32,229 nucleotides of DNA. Origin: an uncultured Pseudomonadota bacterium (GTDB lineage Bacteria > Pseudomonadota > Gammaproteobacteria > Xanthomonadales > Ahniellaceae). The notes beneath the pieces were generated by a model that searched no databases, was not told the origin of the DNA, and saw only the letters and a program-made list of their open reading frames with translations. Location of the stretch: contig CALKUS010000171.1 of NCBI GenBank assembly GCA_937996755.1, forward strand, positions 1 to 32,229. Reading direction: 5' to 3'. This document shows positions 18,375 to 26,085 of this stretch, one piece after another (the stretch's first letter is position 1; every line of letters starts with the position of its first letter). The translations under genes were made by a program, and so were the position numbers.

Positions 18375-18916
18375 GACGCGCCCTCGCGCGTGTTGCGGTT
18401 CGCGAAGCGCGCAGCGACGTGCGCCTCGCGACAACGTAGCCCGTCCTGGAATCGCCACACGGCTTCGTTCGCGGGCGCCATCCGCGCCGCGGCGACGCGA
18501 TACAACGCGAACAGCGGCTGGCGCCGTTCGCCGTCGTGGGCGACGCAGACGTCGACGTCGTCGACGCCTGCGGCGGACAACGATTCCAGCAGTCGTGGCG
18601 GGACGTCGCCGCAATCGACGGGCACGGTCAGCAGCCACGGTGTCTCGACGCGGGCGGCGATCGCCGCGATGCCGGCGAGCGGCCCGGCGAAGCCGACCAC
18701 GTCGTCGGCGACGACATTGAAACCGAGCGCCGCATAGCGTTCGAGATTCCGGTTCGCGCTCACCACGATGCGCGCGACCTGCGACAGCAGCGAGCGCGCC
18801 ACGCGCACGACGGCCGGTTCGGCGTCGATCTCGAGCAGGCCCTTGTCGATGCCACCGGCGCGGCTGCCGCGACCGCCGGCGAGGATCGCGCCCGTCACGT
18901 CGCCGGGTTCGGCCAC
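18368..18916 (-). CDS. mobA: Molybdenum cofactor guanylyltransferase
   Basis: The 182-residue nucleotidyltransferase joins GMP to molybdopterin to form the MGD cofactor of DMSO-reductase-family enzymes. The GTP-binding loop LAGGRGSRAGGIDKG (12-26) is intact. The metal-binding aspartate is in VPVDCGDVPP, and GPLAGI and the late FANRNTRE segment are also typical. The GTG start at 18916 follows the der stop with no gap, so translation is probably coupled to der. Its presence implies that the cell makes MGD-dependent enzymes, none of which is encoded in this window. Confidence 0.93.
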   Translation of the reverse strand: MAEPGDVTGAILAGGRGSRAGGIDKGLLEIDAEPAVVRVARSLLSQVARIVVSANRNLERYAALGFNVVADDVVGFAGPLAGIAAIAARVETPWLLTVPVDCGDVPPRLLESLSAAGVDDVDVCVAHDGERRQPLFALYRVAAARMAPANEAVWRFQDGLRCREAHVAARFANRNTREGASC

Positions 18917-20317
18917 CTAGCCGCCCTTGCGCTTGATGTGCCGGATCATGCGCCGGCGCTTGGCGACCTGCTTTTCGGTGAGCACGTTCTTCTTGCCCTC
19001 GTAGGGGTTCGTGCCGCCGCGGAACTCGAGCTTCACGGGCGTGCCGACCAGCTTGAAGCGCTTGCGGATGAAGCTCTCGAGGTACTTCTTGTACGAGTCG
19101 GGCAGCGTGGCGACGCGCGTGCCGTGGATCACCACCGTCGGCGGGTTGCTGCCGCCCATGTGCGCGTAGCGCAGCTTCGCGGCGCGGCCGCCCACCATCG
19201 GTGGCTGGTGCGTCTGCACCGCCATTTCCAGCGTCTCGGTGAGCTCCGGCGTCGACATGCGTTTCCCGGCGGAACGCGCCGAGCGATCGACCGCCTTCAT
19301 GAGCTCGGCCATGCCGGTGCCATGCTTCGCCGAGATCGTCGTGCGGATCGCGAATTCGACGTACGGGAAGCGTCGATCGATCTCGGCCGTCACGCGCTCG
19401 CGCTGGTAGGGATCCAGGCCGTCCCACTTGTTGATGGCGATCACGAGCGCACGGCCAGCGTCGAGCACGTGGCCCAGCACGTGCGCATCCTGGTCGGTCA
19501 CGCCTTCCGACGCGTCGATCATCACGACGGCCACCTGCGCTTCCTCGAGCGCCTGCAGTGTCTTGATGATCGAGAACTTCTCGACGACGTCCTCGACGCG
19601 GCCCTTGCGGCGCACGCCGGCCGTGTCGATGAGCATGTACCTCCTGCCGTCGCGCTCGAGCGGCACGTGGATCGCGTCGCGCGTCGTGCCGGGCACGTCG
19701 GTGGCGATCACGCGCTCCTCGCCCAGCAGGCGGTTGACGAGCGTGGACTTGCCCACGTTCGGGCGACCGACGATCGCGACGCGCGTGCCCTTCGCGTCCT
19801 CGACCGCGAGCTCCTCCGCGGTCTGCGCAGGCAGCTCCGCGACGATAGCCGACAGCAGTGGCGCGAGGCCGCGGCGATGCGAAGCGGAGATCGGCAGCAT
19901 GCTCGCGGCGCCGAGGCGCGCGAACTCCGCGAGCGCGCCCGCGACATCCATGCCGTCCGTCTTGTTCACCGCAACGAGGAAAGGTTTCCCGCGCCGGCGC
20001 ACGCCGTCGAGGATGGCGCGGTCGCCGGGCAGCAGGCCGTCGCGCGCATCGAGCACGAGCACGACGAGCGTCGCTTCGTCGATCGCGGCTTCCGACTGCT
20101 TCTCGGTGAATTCGTGCAGCTCGTCCGCGTCGCCGGCCAGGCCGCCCGTGTCGACCACCACGAAATGGCGGTCGAGCTGGCGGCAGACGCCGTAGTGGCG
20201 GTCGCGCGTCACGCCGGGGCGATCGGCCACGAGCGCGTCACGCGTCAGCGTGAGCGCATTGAACAGCGTGGACTTGCCGACGTTGGGGCGGCCGACGAGG
20301 GCGACGACGGGGATCAC
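18917..20317 (-). CDS. der: Ribosome assembly GTPase Der (EngA)
   Basis: The 466-residue protein has two tandem G domains with P-loops GRPNVGKST at 9-17 and 184-192, switch motifs DTGGL and DTAGV, and NKTD and NKWD specificity motifs. A C-terminal KH-like domain ends in a Lys/Arg-rich tail. Der acts late in 50S subunit assembly and is essential. The GTG start at 20317 is preceded by GGAGG at good spacing, which decides the start. A strong hairpin lies just upstream of this Shine-Dalgarno, between bamB and der. mobA follows directly. Confidence 0.97.
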   Translation of the reverse strand: MIPVVALVGRPNVGKSTLFNALTLTRDALVADRPGVTRDRHYGVCRQLDRHFVVVDTGGLAGDADELHEFTEKQSEAAIDEATLVVLVLDARDGLLPGDRAILDGVRRRGKPFLVAVNKTDGMDVAGALAEFARLGAASMLPISASHRRGLAPLLSAIVAELPAQTAEELAVEDAKGTRVAIVGRPNVGKSTLVNRLLGEERVIATDVPGTTRDAIHVPLERDGRRYMLIDTAGVRRKGRVEDVVEKFSIIKTLQALEEAQVAVVMIDASEGVTDQDAHVLGHVLDAGRALVIAINKWDGLDPYQRERVTAEIDRRFPYVEFAIRTTISAKHGTGMAELMKAVDRSARSAGKRMSTPELTETLEMAVQTHQPPMVGGRAAKLRYAHMGGSNPPTVVIHGTRVATLPDSYKKYLESFIRKRFKLVGTPVKLEFRGGTNPYEGKKNVLTEKQVAKRRRMIRHIKRKGG

Positions 20318-20336
20318 TGGGCCTCCAACGAAACTT

Positions 20337-20371
20337 CCGCCAGCGGTCGCCGAAACGGCGAGCGCTGGCGG
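20337..20371 (-). other. Strong hairpin in the bamB-der spacer
   Basis: CCGCCAGCG pairs with CGCTGGCGG and, after one mismatch, TCGCCG pairs with CGGCGA around a 3-nt loop. The stem is about 15 bp. It lies 6 nt after the bamB stop and 20 nt before the der start, leaving the der Shine-Dalgarno just outside. It could be a terminator with read-through, an mRNA-stability element or a REP-like repeat; it shares AGCGGTCGCC with the hairpin at 5226-5235. Confidence 0.55.
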
Positions 20372-20377
20372 CGCGAA

Positions 20378-21532
20378 TCAACTCCGTGGCTTCAACGCCG
20401 CGATCTCGCCGTCGGCGTTCGCGATGTACACGGTGTCGCCCACGACGAGCGGCGCGGTGCGGATCGCCTCCTTGCCGACGCGCTGGCGCGCGAGCAGGTC
20501 GCCGGTCTCGGCCTTGTACCAGTGCACGAAGCCTTCGAAGTCGCCGACCACCACGTAGTCGCCGACGACGGCCGGCGTGCTGAGGTAGCGATGCAACAGG
20601 CCTTCCTGCTTCCAGACCGTGTTGCCGCCGTTCGTGTCGAGCGCCCAGAGCACGCCGTTCGCGTCGGACACGTAGAGCCGGTTGCCGGACAGCGCGACGC
20701 CGCCGTACGAGGACAGGTCGCGCGACCAGAGCGGTCGGCCGTTGTCGCGCGCCATCGCGCCGACCTGGCCGCGGTAGGTCACGGCATAGACTTCGGCATC
20801 GTCGAATGCCATCTCGCCGTCGACGTCGATCATGCGCTCGAGCTCGGTGCGGCCCTCGGACTGCGTGAGCGCCTGTTCCCAGGCCAGCGAGCCGTCTTCC
20901 GCCTTCAGCGCGACGACCTTGCCGTTGTCGTAGCCGACGTAGATCATGCCGCCGTCGATCACCGGCGCGCCGTTGCCGCGCAGCGACAGCAGCGGCACGC
21001 CACGGTCGAACACCCAGCGGCGCGAGCCGTCGGAGCCGGACAGGCCGAACAGGCGGCCATCGTGCGAACGCACCACGACGAGGCCGTCGCGGATCGCCGG
21101 CGCGGCGATCACTTCCGACGACACCTTCGTGCGCCACATCTCGCTGCCGTCGGCCTGCGAAAGCGCGACGACTTCACCGTCGAGCGTGCCGACGACGACC
21201 ATGTCGTCGCCCAGGCCCGGCGTGGTGCCGACGCCCTTGCCCACTTCCGCGCTCCACGCGACGTTGCCGCTCGCGGCATCCATCGCGGTGACGCGGCCGT
21301 CGATGTCGCTGGCGAACACGCGACCACCCGCGAACGCGGGGCGCAGGCGCAGCCCGGCCTTTGCGGCGCCGTCGCCGAGATCGCGCTTCCAGAGCGTGTC
21401 GACCCCGAGCGACTGGTCGAAATCGGTCAGCTCCGCCGGCGGATCGATGTTGTCCTTCGTCGGCGACTTGAACCAGCTGCACGCCGGCAGCAGGGCTGCT
21501 GCCGCCACGAGTGCGACGGCGCGACGGATCAC
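20378..21532 (-). CDS. bamB: Outer-membrane protein assembly lipoprotein BamB
   Basis: The 384-residue lipoprotein has lipobox LLPAC (Cys18) and an eight-bladed PQQ-type beta-propeller, visible as repeated segments such as GRVTAMDAASGNVAW, GEVVALSQADGSEMW and GVLWALDTNGGNTVW. BamB is the BAM-complex scaffold that aids folding of beta-barrel proteins into the outer membrane. It ends with IANADGEIAALKPRS, typical of the family. The GTG start at 21532 overlaps the yfgM stop (GTGA). The yfgM-bamB-der order is common in gammaproteobacteria. Confidence 0.95.
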   Translation of the reverse strand: MIRRAVALVAAAALLPACSWFKSPTKDNIDPPAELTDFDQSLGVDTLWKRDLGDGAAKAGLRLRPAFAGGRVFASDIDGRVTAMDAASGNVAWSAEVGKGVGTTPGLGDDMVVVGTLDGEVVALSQADGSEMWRTKVSSEVIAAPAIRDGLVVVRSHDGRLFGLSGSDGSRRWVFDRGVPLLSLRGNGAPVIDGGMIYVGYDNGKVVALKAEDGSLAWEQALTQSEGRTELERMIDVDGEMAFDDAEVYAVTYRGQVGAMARDNGRPLWSRDLSSYGGVALSGNRLYVSDANGVLWALDTNGGNTVWKQEGLLHRYLSTPAVVGDYVVVGDFEGFVHWYKAETGDLLARQRVGKEAIRTAPLVVGDTVYIANADGEIAALKPRS

Positions 21533-22269
21533 GACTTCGCTCCTTCCGGCGCCGGCGAAGCGGCCGGGGCCGGCGTCGCGGGCGCGGCAGCGGCAGGTGC
21601 GGCCGGCGCGGGCGCGACCGGCGCTGCGGCGACGGCGCCTTCCGGCAGGTCGTCGCGCTTCATCTCGACGAAGTTGCGCTCGGGCGAATTCGGGTCGAGC
21701 AGCGTGAGCGCTTCGTCGTACGCGGTGCGCGCTTCGGACGCGCGGCTCATCGCGACGAGCGCGTCGCCGCGCAGCTCGGCCACCATCGCCTTGTAGCCTT
21801 CGTCCTTCACCTCGCCCACGAGCGCGAGCGCTTCCTGCGCGGCGCCCACACCGAGCTTCGCGCGCGCGAGGCGCAGCGTCGCGAGCTCCTTGAGCTGCAC
21901 CATCGGCGCGTTTGCGCGCGCCCACTCGAGTGCCTCGACGGCGGCCTTGCCGTCGCCGCTGCGCGTCGCTTCCTGCGCCTGGCGCAGGGCGGCGAACGTC
22001 GCGTACGGCGAGCCGGCGAATTTCTCGCGCAGGTCGGCCGCGGACTTCTTCGCGGCGTCGAGATCCTTCCTGTCCACCGCCTCGGCGTATGCCTTGAAGC
22101 CGAGCTGCGCCGCGGCGCTGGTGTCGCGCTTGTGCGCCACCCACTGCTGCCAGCCCACGATCAGCGCGAGGCCAGCCAGCACGCCCACGAGGATCGCCAC
22201 GGCGTTCTGCCGCAGCCAGTTGCGCACGAGCTCGCCTTGCTCGTGTTCGTCCATCAACTCGAGTGCCAT
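21529..22269 (-). CDS. yfgM: YfgM family TPR membrane protein
   Basis: The 246-residue protein has a short cytosolic N-terminus (DEHEQGELVRNWLRQN), one membrane span (about residues 23-41) and a periplasmic TPR-like helical domain, matching E. coli YfgM. YfgM is an ancillary SecYEG/PpiD partner that may hand over exported proteins. The C-terminal 40 residues are almost only Ala, Pro and Val (about 206-240), longer than in E. coli and probably disordered. A GGAA sequence precedes the ATG. It overlaps bamB and follows rodZ after 89 bp. Confidence 0.9.
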   Translation of the reverse strand: MALELMDEHEQGELVRNWLRQNAVAILVGVLAGLALIVGWQQWVAHKRDTSAAAQLGFKAYAEAVDRKDLDAAKKSAADLREKFAGSPYATFAALRQAQEATRSGDGKAAVEALEWARANAPMVQLKELATLRLARAKLGVGAAQEALALVGEVKDEGYKAMVAELRGDALVAMSRASEARTAYDEALTLLDPNSPERNFVEMKRDDLPEGAVAAAPVAPAPAAPAAAAPATPAPAASPAPEGAKS

Positions 22270-22300
22270 GTCGTTCTATTCCGGAAATGCGAGGAAGAGG

Positions 22301-22344
22301 AAAAACCAGCAGCAGCAGCAACGCCCGCGACCCCGCGCGGGCGT
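22301..22344 (-). terminator. Terminator-like hairpin between rodZ and yfgM
   Basis: Read on the minus strand, ACGCCCGCG, a 6-nt loop and CGCGGGCGT are followed by a TGC-repeat stretch and then TTTTT at 22301-22305. The T-run is 15 nt from the stem, so termination would be inefficient. It may lower expression of yfgM-bamB-der relative to rodZ. Confidence 0.35.
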
Positions 22345-22358
22345 ACCGCGCGTGGCCT

Positions 22359-23459
22359 TCAGCGGCCGGCGGGAACCGCGCCGAGCTCGACGCGCGCGAC
22401 GTTCGAGCGGCTGTGCGACGGCAGGTCCACAGCGGTGCCGTCCACGCTCAGCGTCGCGCCGCGCGAATTGCCGATGCGCAGGTTCGCGTTGCCGGCGATC
22501 TGGTACTCGCGCACCGTGCCGGCCGGGAGCAGAGCGTACTCGATTCGACGACCTTCCGCGCCCGTCAGCTCCACCCAACTGGCCTGCGCGAGCGTGAGCA
22601 CCACGCGGCGCGCGGACAGCGGCGATTCAGGTTCGACCGCGGCGGGCGCCGCCTCGGGCAGCGGCGCCATCGACGCCATCACGGGACGGAACGGGCTCGG
22701 CACCGGCACGGGCGTGCGCGCGGCCACGGCAACGGGCGGGCCCATGTCGATCGCGGACTGCGTCGCATCGGTGATCGGCGCCGACGCGTCCTGCGCGTCG
22801 CCCGCGGGCGCCGGCGATGGTCTTGCCGGCGTCACGAGGTCGAGCTCCGCGAGCTCGGGCGGCGTCGCCGGCGCGGTTGGCACGGTGGGGATGCCGAACT
22901 TCACGACGCCGATGAGCACGAGCAACGTGAGCATCGCGGACGCGAGCAGGTTGCCCCAGCGCTGCAGCGCGCGACCGGAGCGCGACGGAACGTGGCTCGG
23001 CACGAGCGGCGGTACTTCGTGCTCGCGCGTGTTGACGCCGATGACGTCGAGCTCGGGCACGCCGACGACGCGCGCGAAGCTGCGCAGGTAGCCGCGCGCG
23101 TAGATCGGCGGCATCGCTTCCATGCGATCTGCTTCGATGTCGCACAGCACTGCCGTGGGGATGTGCGCGGTGCGCGCCACTTCCTCGCGCGTCAGTCCGC
23201 GCGCCTCGCGCGCCGCGCGCAGGCGCAGGCCGGCGGGCATCGGGAACAGGTCGCCGCTCGTGGCGGCGGTCTCGAGGCGCGACTCCGATGCGGCGCGCTC
23301 GGGCGCTGCCCGTTCATGCGCGACCTCGACCGGCGATTCGGTCGCTGGATCGCCCACAGGGTGGGCTCCTACAGTCGCGTCGGCGATGAGGGGGCTCGCC
23401 GGCGCGCGCTGCGCAGCCTGCGCGGGATTACGGTCGTGGCGATGACGCTTCTTGCTCAT
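22359..23459 (-). CDS. rodZ: RodZ-like cell-shape protein (HTH and DUF4115) with long N-terminal extension
   Basis: The 366-residue protein has a Cro/C1-type HTH (about 77-145: LRLRAAREARGLTREEVA), one membrane span (about 170-190), a Pro/Ala-rich periplasmic linker, and a C-terminal DUF4115 beta domain (about 283-360). RodZ links MreB filaments to the membrane and supports rod shape. The first 73 residues, before the HTH, are an unusual low-complexity extension; most family members begin near the HTH. Part of it is encoded by a REP-like palindrome at 23350-23373. The ATG at 23459 overlaps the pilW stop (ATGA), which supports this start; an internal ATG at residue 74 is an alternative. Confidence 0.9.
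   Translation of the reverse strand: MSKKRHRHDRNPAQAAQRAPASPLIADATVGAHPVGDPATESPVEVAHERAAPERAASESRLETAATSGDLFPMPAGLRLRAAREARGLTREEVARTAHIPTAVLCDIEADRMEAMPPIYARGYLRSFARVVGVPELDVIGVNTREHEVPPLVPSHVPSRSGRALQRWGNLLASAMLTLLVLIGVVKFGIPTVPTAPATPPELAELDLVTPARPSPAPAGDAQDASAPITDATQSAIDMGPPVAVAARTPVPVPSPFRPVMASMAPLPEAAPAAVEPESPLSARRVVLTLAQASWVELTGAEGRRIEYALLPAGTVREYQIAGNANLRIGNSRGATLSVDGTAVDLPSHSRSNVARVELGAVPAGR
23350..23373 (-). repeat. GTAG-type REP-like palindrome inside rodZ
   Basis: Minus-strand sequence TGTAGGAGCCCACC followed by CTGTGGGCGA has a GTAG tetranucleotide ahead of a GCCCAC-CCT-GTGGGC stem-loop. This is the layout of GTAG-type REP elements known from Xanthomonadales and relatives, and I recognise the sequence as a common one there. 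It is in frame within the N-terminal extension of rodZ (about residues 29-36). Confidence 0.65.
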
Positions 23460-24229
23460 CGGGCTTCGCTCTTGGCGATGGATTGCGCTTGGGCGGATTC
23501 GGGAAACTCTTTCAGCAGGCGCACGCGATAGTCGCGCTCGCCGCGGATGTTGCTCAGGCCCTGCTCGATCTGCATGCCGAGCTCGAGCAGCTCTGGCGTC
23601 GCACCGTTGGCGGCCTCGCAGCGCTGCACGTACGCGCGCGCCTTGAAGTCGTCCTTGCGGAGGTGCAGCACGCGCGCCATGTCGAACAGCGCCTGCGGGT
23701 CGTTCGGATTCAGCTTCACCGCTTCGCGCAGCGCGGCTTCCGCCAGCTCGAGGTTGCCACCCTGCATCGCGCACGAGCCGCGATTGCCCTGTGCCACGCC
23801 CGGCGTCTGGTAGAACGGGTCCTTCAGCGCGCGCTCGAAGTACTTGTCGGCGTTCGCGTAGTCGCCCGAGTGGCAGAGGAACGCGCCGTAATTGTTCAGC
23901 ACGGCGCCGGTCTTCGGTGCGAGCTCGGTGGCGCGCTTGTAATGGAACGCCGCGCTTTCGCGATCGTTGATGCGCTCGTAGATCACCGCGATCACGGTGT
24001 GCGCGCTGGGCAGCTTCGGATCGAGCTGCAGCGCCTTCTTCAACTTGTCGAGCGCGAGCTCGAGGCGGTTCTGCTCGAGGTACGCCTGGCCGAGGCTCAC
24101 GTTCACCTCGGCCGCCGACTGCGCCTTGCCGGCTTCCGGTGCCGGGCTTTCGTTGCGCACGCCGCTTCCGCCAGTCGTGCCGCAGGCAGAGAGCGCCAGA
24201 GCGAGCAACAGGACCGCGCTATGCCGCAT
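23456..24229 (-). CDS. pilW: Type IV pilus assembly lipoprotein PilW (PilF)
   Basis: The 257-residue protein has lipobox LSAC (Cys16) and a run of TPR helices (about residues 45-230) such as VNVSLGQAYLEQNRLELALDKLKKAL. It is the outer-membrane pilotin that helps the PilQ secretin insert and multimerise. The start ATG 24229 lies 11 nt inside the 3' end of rlmN and has AAGGGA upstream. The frame is open for 12 codons further, but the lipobox position favours this start. The 3' end overlaps rodZ. The rlmN-pilW-rodZ order is normal in gammaproteobacteria. Confidence 0.94.
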   Translation of the reverse strand: MRHSAVLLLALALSACGTTGGSGVRNESPAPEAGKAQSAAEVNVSLGQAYLEQNRLELALDKLKKALQLDPKLPSAHTVIAVIYERINDRESAAFHYKRATELAPKTGAVLNNYGAFLCHSGDYANADKYFERALKDPFYQTPGVAQGNRGSCAMQGGNLELAEAALREAVKLNPNDPQALFDMARVLHLRKDDFKARAYVQRCEAANGATPELLELGMQIEQGLSNIRGERDYRVRLLKEFPESAQAQSIAKSEAR

Positions 24230-25346
24230 GCGAATTCCCTTCTTCGAGTCGGGCGCGGTGCTCACGCGAACGCCGGGTGCGATCCATCACCTTGCCCACG
24301 AGCTGGCCGCACGCGGCGTCGATGTCGTCGCCGCGCGTGCGGCGCACGGTGGCCAGCAATCCGGAATTCAGGACGATTTCCTGGAATGCGCGGATGGTCT
24401 CCGGCTCCGAGCGCTCGTACTTCGTGCCCGGGAACGGGTTGAACGGGATCAGGTTCAGCTTCGCCGGCAGCTTGCGCAGGATCTTCACGAGGCCGCGCGC
24501 GTGCTCCGGCTGGTCGTTCACGCCCTTCATCAGCGTGTACTCGAACGTCACCGACGCGCGCGGACGATCCTCGAGGTAGCGCTGGCACGAGGCCAGCAAC
24601 TCGGCGATCGGATACTTCTTGTTGAGCGGCACGAGCTTGTCGCGCAGCTCATCGGTTGGGGCGTGCAGCGACACCGCGAGGCTGACGTCGCTCTCCTTCG
24701 AAAGGCGGTCGATCATCGGCACCATGCCGGCGGTCGACAGCGTGACGCGCTTGTTCGCGAGGCCGAAGCCCAGGTCGTCGCGCATCAGGCTCATCGCCTT
24801 CACGACGTTGTCGAAGTTCAGCAGGGGCTCGCCCATGCCCATCATCACGATGTTCGTGATGCGGCGGACCTGGTGCGTGACGTTGCCGAGCGACTTCGCC
24901 GCGACCCACACCTGGCCGATGATCTCGGCGCAGGACAGGTTGCGATTGAAGCCCTGCGTCGCGGTCGAGCAGAACGTGCAGTTCAGGCCGCAACCCACCT
25001 GCGACGACACGCACAACGTGCCGCGCGTCGGCTCCGGGATGTAGACGGTTTCGACGGCATTGCCGCCGTCGAGCGCGAGTGCCCACTTGCACGTGCCGTC
25101 GGTGGACTTCTGTTCGTGCAGCGCTTTCGGCGGACGGATTTCGCAATGCGACTTCAGTTTGTCGCGCAGCGCCTTGCCGAGGTCGGTCATCGCATCGAAG
25201 TCGTCGACCAGGCGGTGGTAGATCCACTTCATGACCTGGTGCGCACGAAAACGCTTCTCGCCGAGGCCGACGAAAAACGCTTCCATCCCTGCACGATCGA
25301 GATCGAGCAGGTTCTGCTTCGTGATGTTTTCCGCGCTTGCTTCCAC
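24219..25346 (-). CDS. rlmN: Dual-specificity RNA methyltransferase RlmN
   Basis: The radical-SAM enzyme methylates C2 of A2503 in 23S rRNA and A37 in certain tRNAs. The 375-residue product has the CX3CX2C cluster motif at Cys119, Cys123 and Cys126. The two cysteines of the ping-pong mechanism are also present: Cys112 in LCVSSQVGC and Cys346 in DAACGQL. MMGMGEPLLN and the VSLHAPTDELRDKL and FNPFPGTKY segments are typical. The N-terminus MEASAENITKQNLLDLDR fits the family. It lies 81 nt downstream of ndk and overlaps pilW by 11 nt. Confidence 0.97.
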   Translation of the reverse strand: MEASAENITKQNLLDLDRAGMEAFFVGLGEKRFRAHQVMKWIYHRLVDDFDAMTDLGKALRDKLKSHCEIRPPKALHEQKSTDGTCKWALALDGGNAVETVYIPEPTRGTLCVSSQVGCGLNCTFCSTATQGFNRNLSCAEIIGQVWVAAKSLGNVTHQVRRITNIVMMGMGEPLLNFDNVVKAMSLMRDDLGFGLANKRVTLSTAGMVPMIDRLSKESDVSLAVSLHAPTDELRDKLVPLNKKYPIAELLASCQRYLEDRPRASVTFEYTLMKGVNDQPEHARGLVKILRKLPAKLNLIPFNPFPGTKYERSEPETIRAFQEIVLNSGLLATVRRTRGDDIDAACGQLVGKVMDRTRRSREHRARLEEGNSHAA

Positions 25347-25427
25347 TTCCGCCCTTTGCTGCTGCCGGCCCGCCGGACCGGCGAGGAACCGACGATTATC
25401 GCGCCGGTTCCGTTGATTTCGCGTAAA

Positions 25428-25856
25428 TCAGCCGCGCGACGACAGCTCGCTGGCGGCGAAGAAATACGCGATCTCCTGCGTCGCGGTCTCGACGGCGTCC
25501 GAGCCGTGCACCGCATTCGCATCGATCGACTGCGCGAAGTCGGCGCGAATCGTGCCGGGCTTCGCTTCCTTCGGGTTCGTCGCACCCATCAGTTCGCGGT
25601 TCTTCAGCACCGCGTTGTCGCCCTCGAGCGCCTGGATCATCACCGGGCCCGAGATCATGAAGTCGACCAGTGCCTTGAAGAAGGGACGCTCGCGGTGCAC
25701 CGCGTAGAAACCTTCCGCTTCGGCGCGCGACAGCTGCTTCATCTTCGCGCCGATGATGCGCAGGCCCGCATCCTCGAAGCGCGTGTAGATCTTGCCGATC
25801 ACGTTCTTCGCGACAGCATCCGGTTTGATGATCGAAAGGGTGCGCTCCAGCGCCAT
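25428..25856 (-). CDS. ndk: Nucleoside diphosphate kinase
   Basis: The 142-residue enzyme transfers the gamma-phosphate of ATP to nucleoside diphosphates through a phosphohistidine. Active-site residues are complete: Lys11 in IIKPDAV, and His117 in NAVHGSDA. The start ATG 25856 gives the standard MALERTLSIIKPDAV; the frame is open upstream but without support. GGAG lies about 12 nt before the ATG. It is the first gene of the long minus-strand run ending with moeB, and is divergent from the TetR gene with 229 bp between starts. Confidence 0.97.
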   Translation of the reverse strand: MALERTLSIIKPDAVAKNVIGKIYTRFEDAGLRIIGAKMKQLSRAEAEGFYAVHRERPFFKALVDFMISGPVMIQALEGDNAVLKNRELMGATNPKEAKPGTIRADFAQSIDANAVHGSDAVETATQEIAYFFAASELSSRG

Positions 25857-26019
25857 GACAGCCCTGCTCCGTGTTGTGAAGGGATTGTGGAGGGGCATGT
25901 CCCCGCCAAAACGTGCGGAGGTTAACACAAACACGCGACAAGTCCCGGATTTGGCGGCACAATCGTCCGGCCCGGGAGGGTCGGGCAACACCCCGGGAAT
26001 CCATCGGCGGGAGGAGTCG

Positions 26020-26062
26020 TTGCCCCCGGGCACGGGTCCCCGGTATCCTCAAACGCGCGTTT
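26020..26062 (+). promoter_or_regulatory. Promoter of the TetR gene with overlapping palindromic operator
   Basis: TTGCCC (26020-26025) and TATCCT (26044-26049), 18 bp apart, fit a sigma-70 promoter with a start point near 26056. The perfect 12-bp palindrome AAACGCGCGTTT (26051-26062), preceded by C, covers that start point. CAAAC-N4-GTTT matches the PsrA operator pattern of Pseudomonas ([G/C]AAAC-N2-4-GTTT[G/C]) except for the last base. Binding there would block the gene's own transcription. Confidence 0.6.
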
Positions 26063-26085
26063 AAAGCACCGGGCCGCCGAACCTC

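Noticed and set aside
18536..21796. Plus-strand ORF of 1086 codons opposite mobA, der and bamB
   Set aside because: Shadow of three certain genes; ends in an Ala/Gly run that mirrors the yfgM Ala/Pro tail.
22308..22320. Short CAG repeat between rodZ and yfgM
   Set aside because: Only four units; too short to treat as a phase-variable tract.
25347..25427. Small GC stems in the ndk-rlmN spacer
   Set aside because: Short, competing stems (5-7 bp) without a T-run; expected at this GC content.
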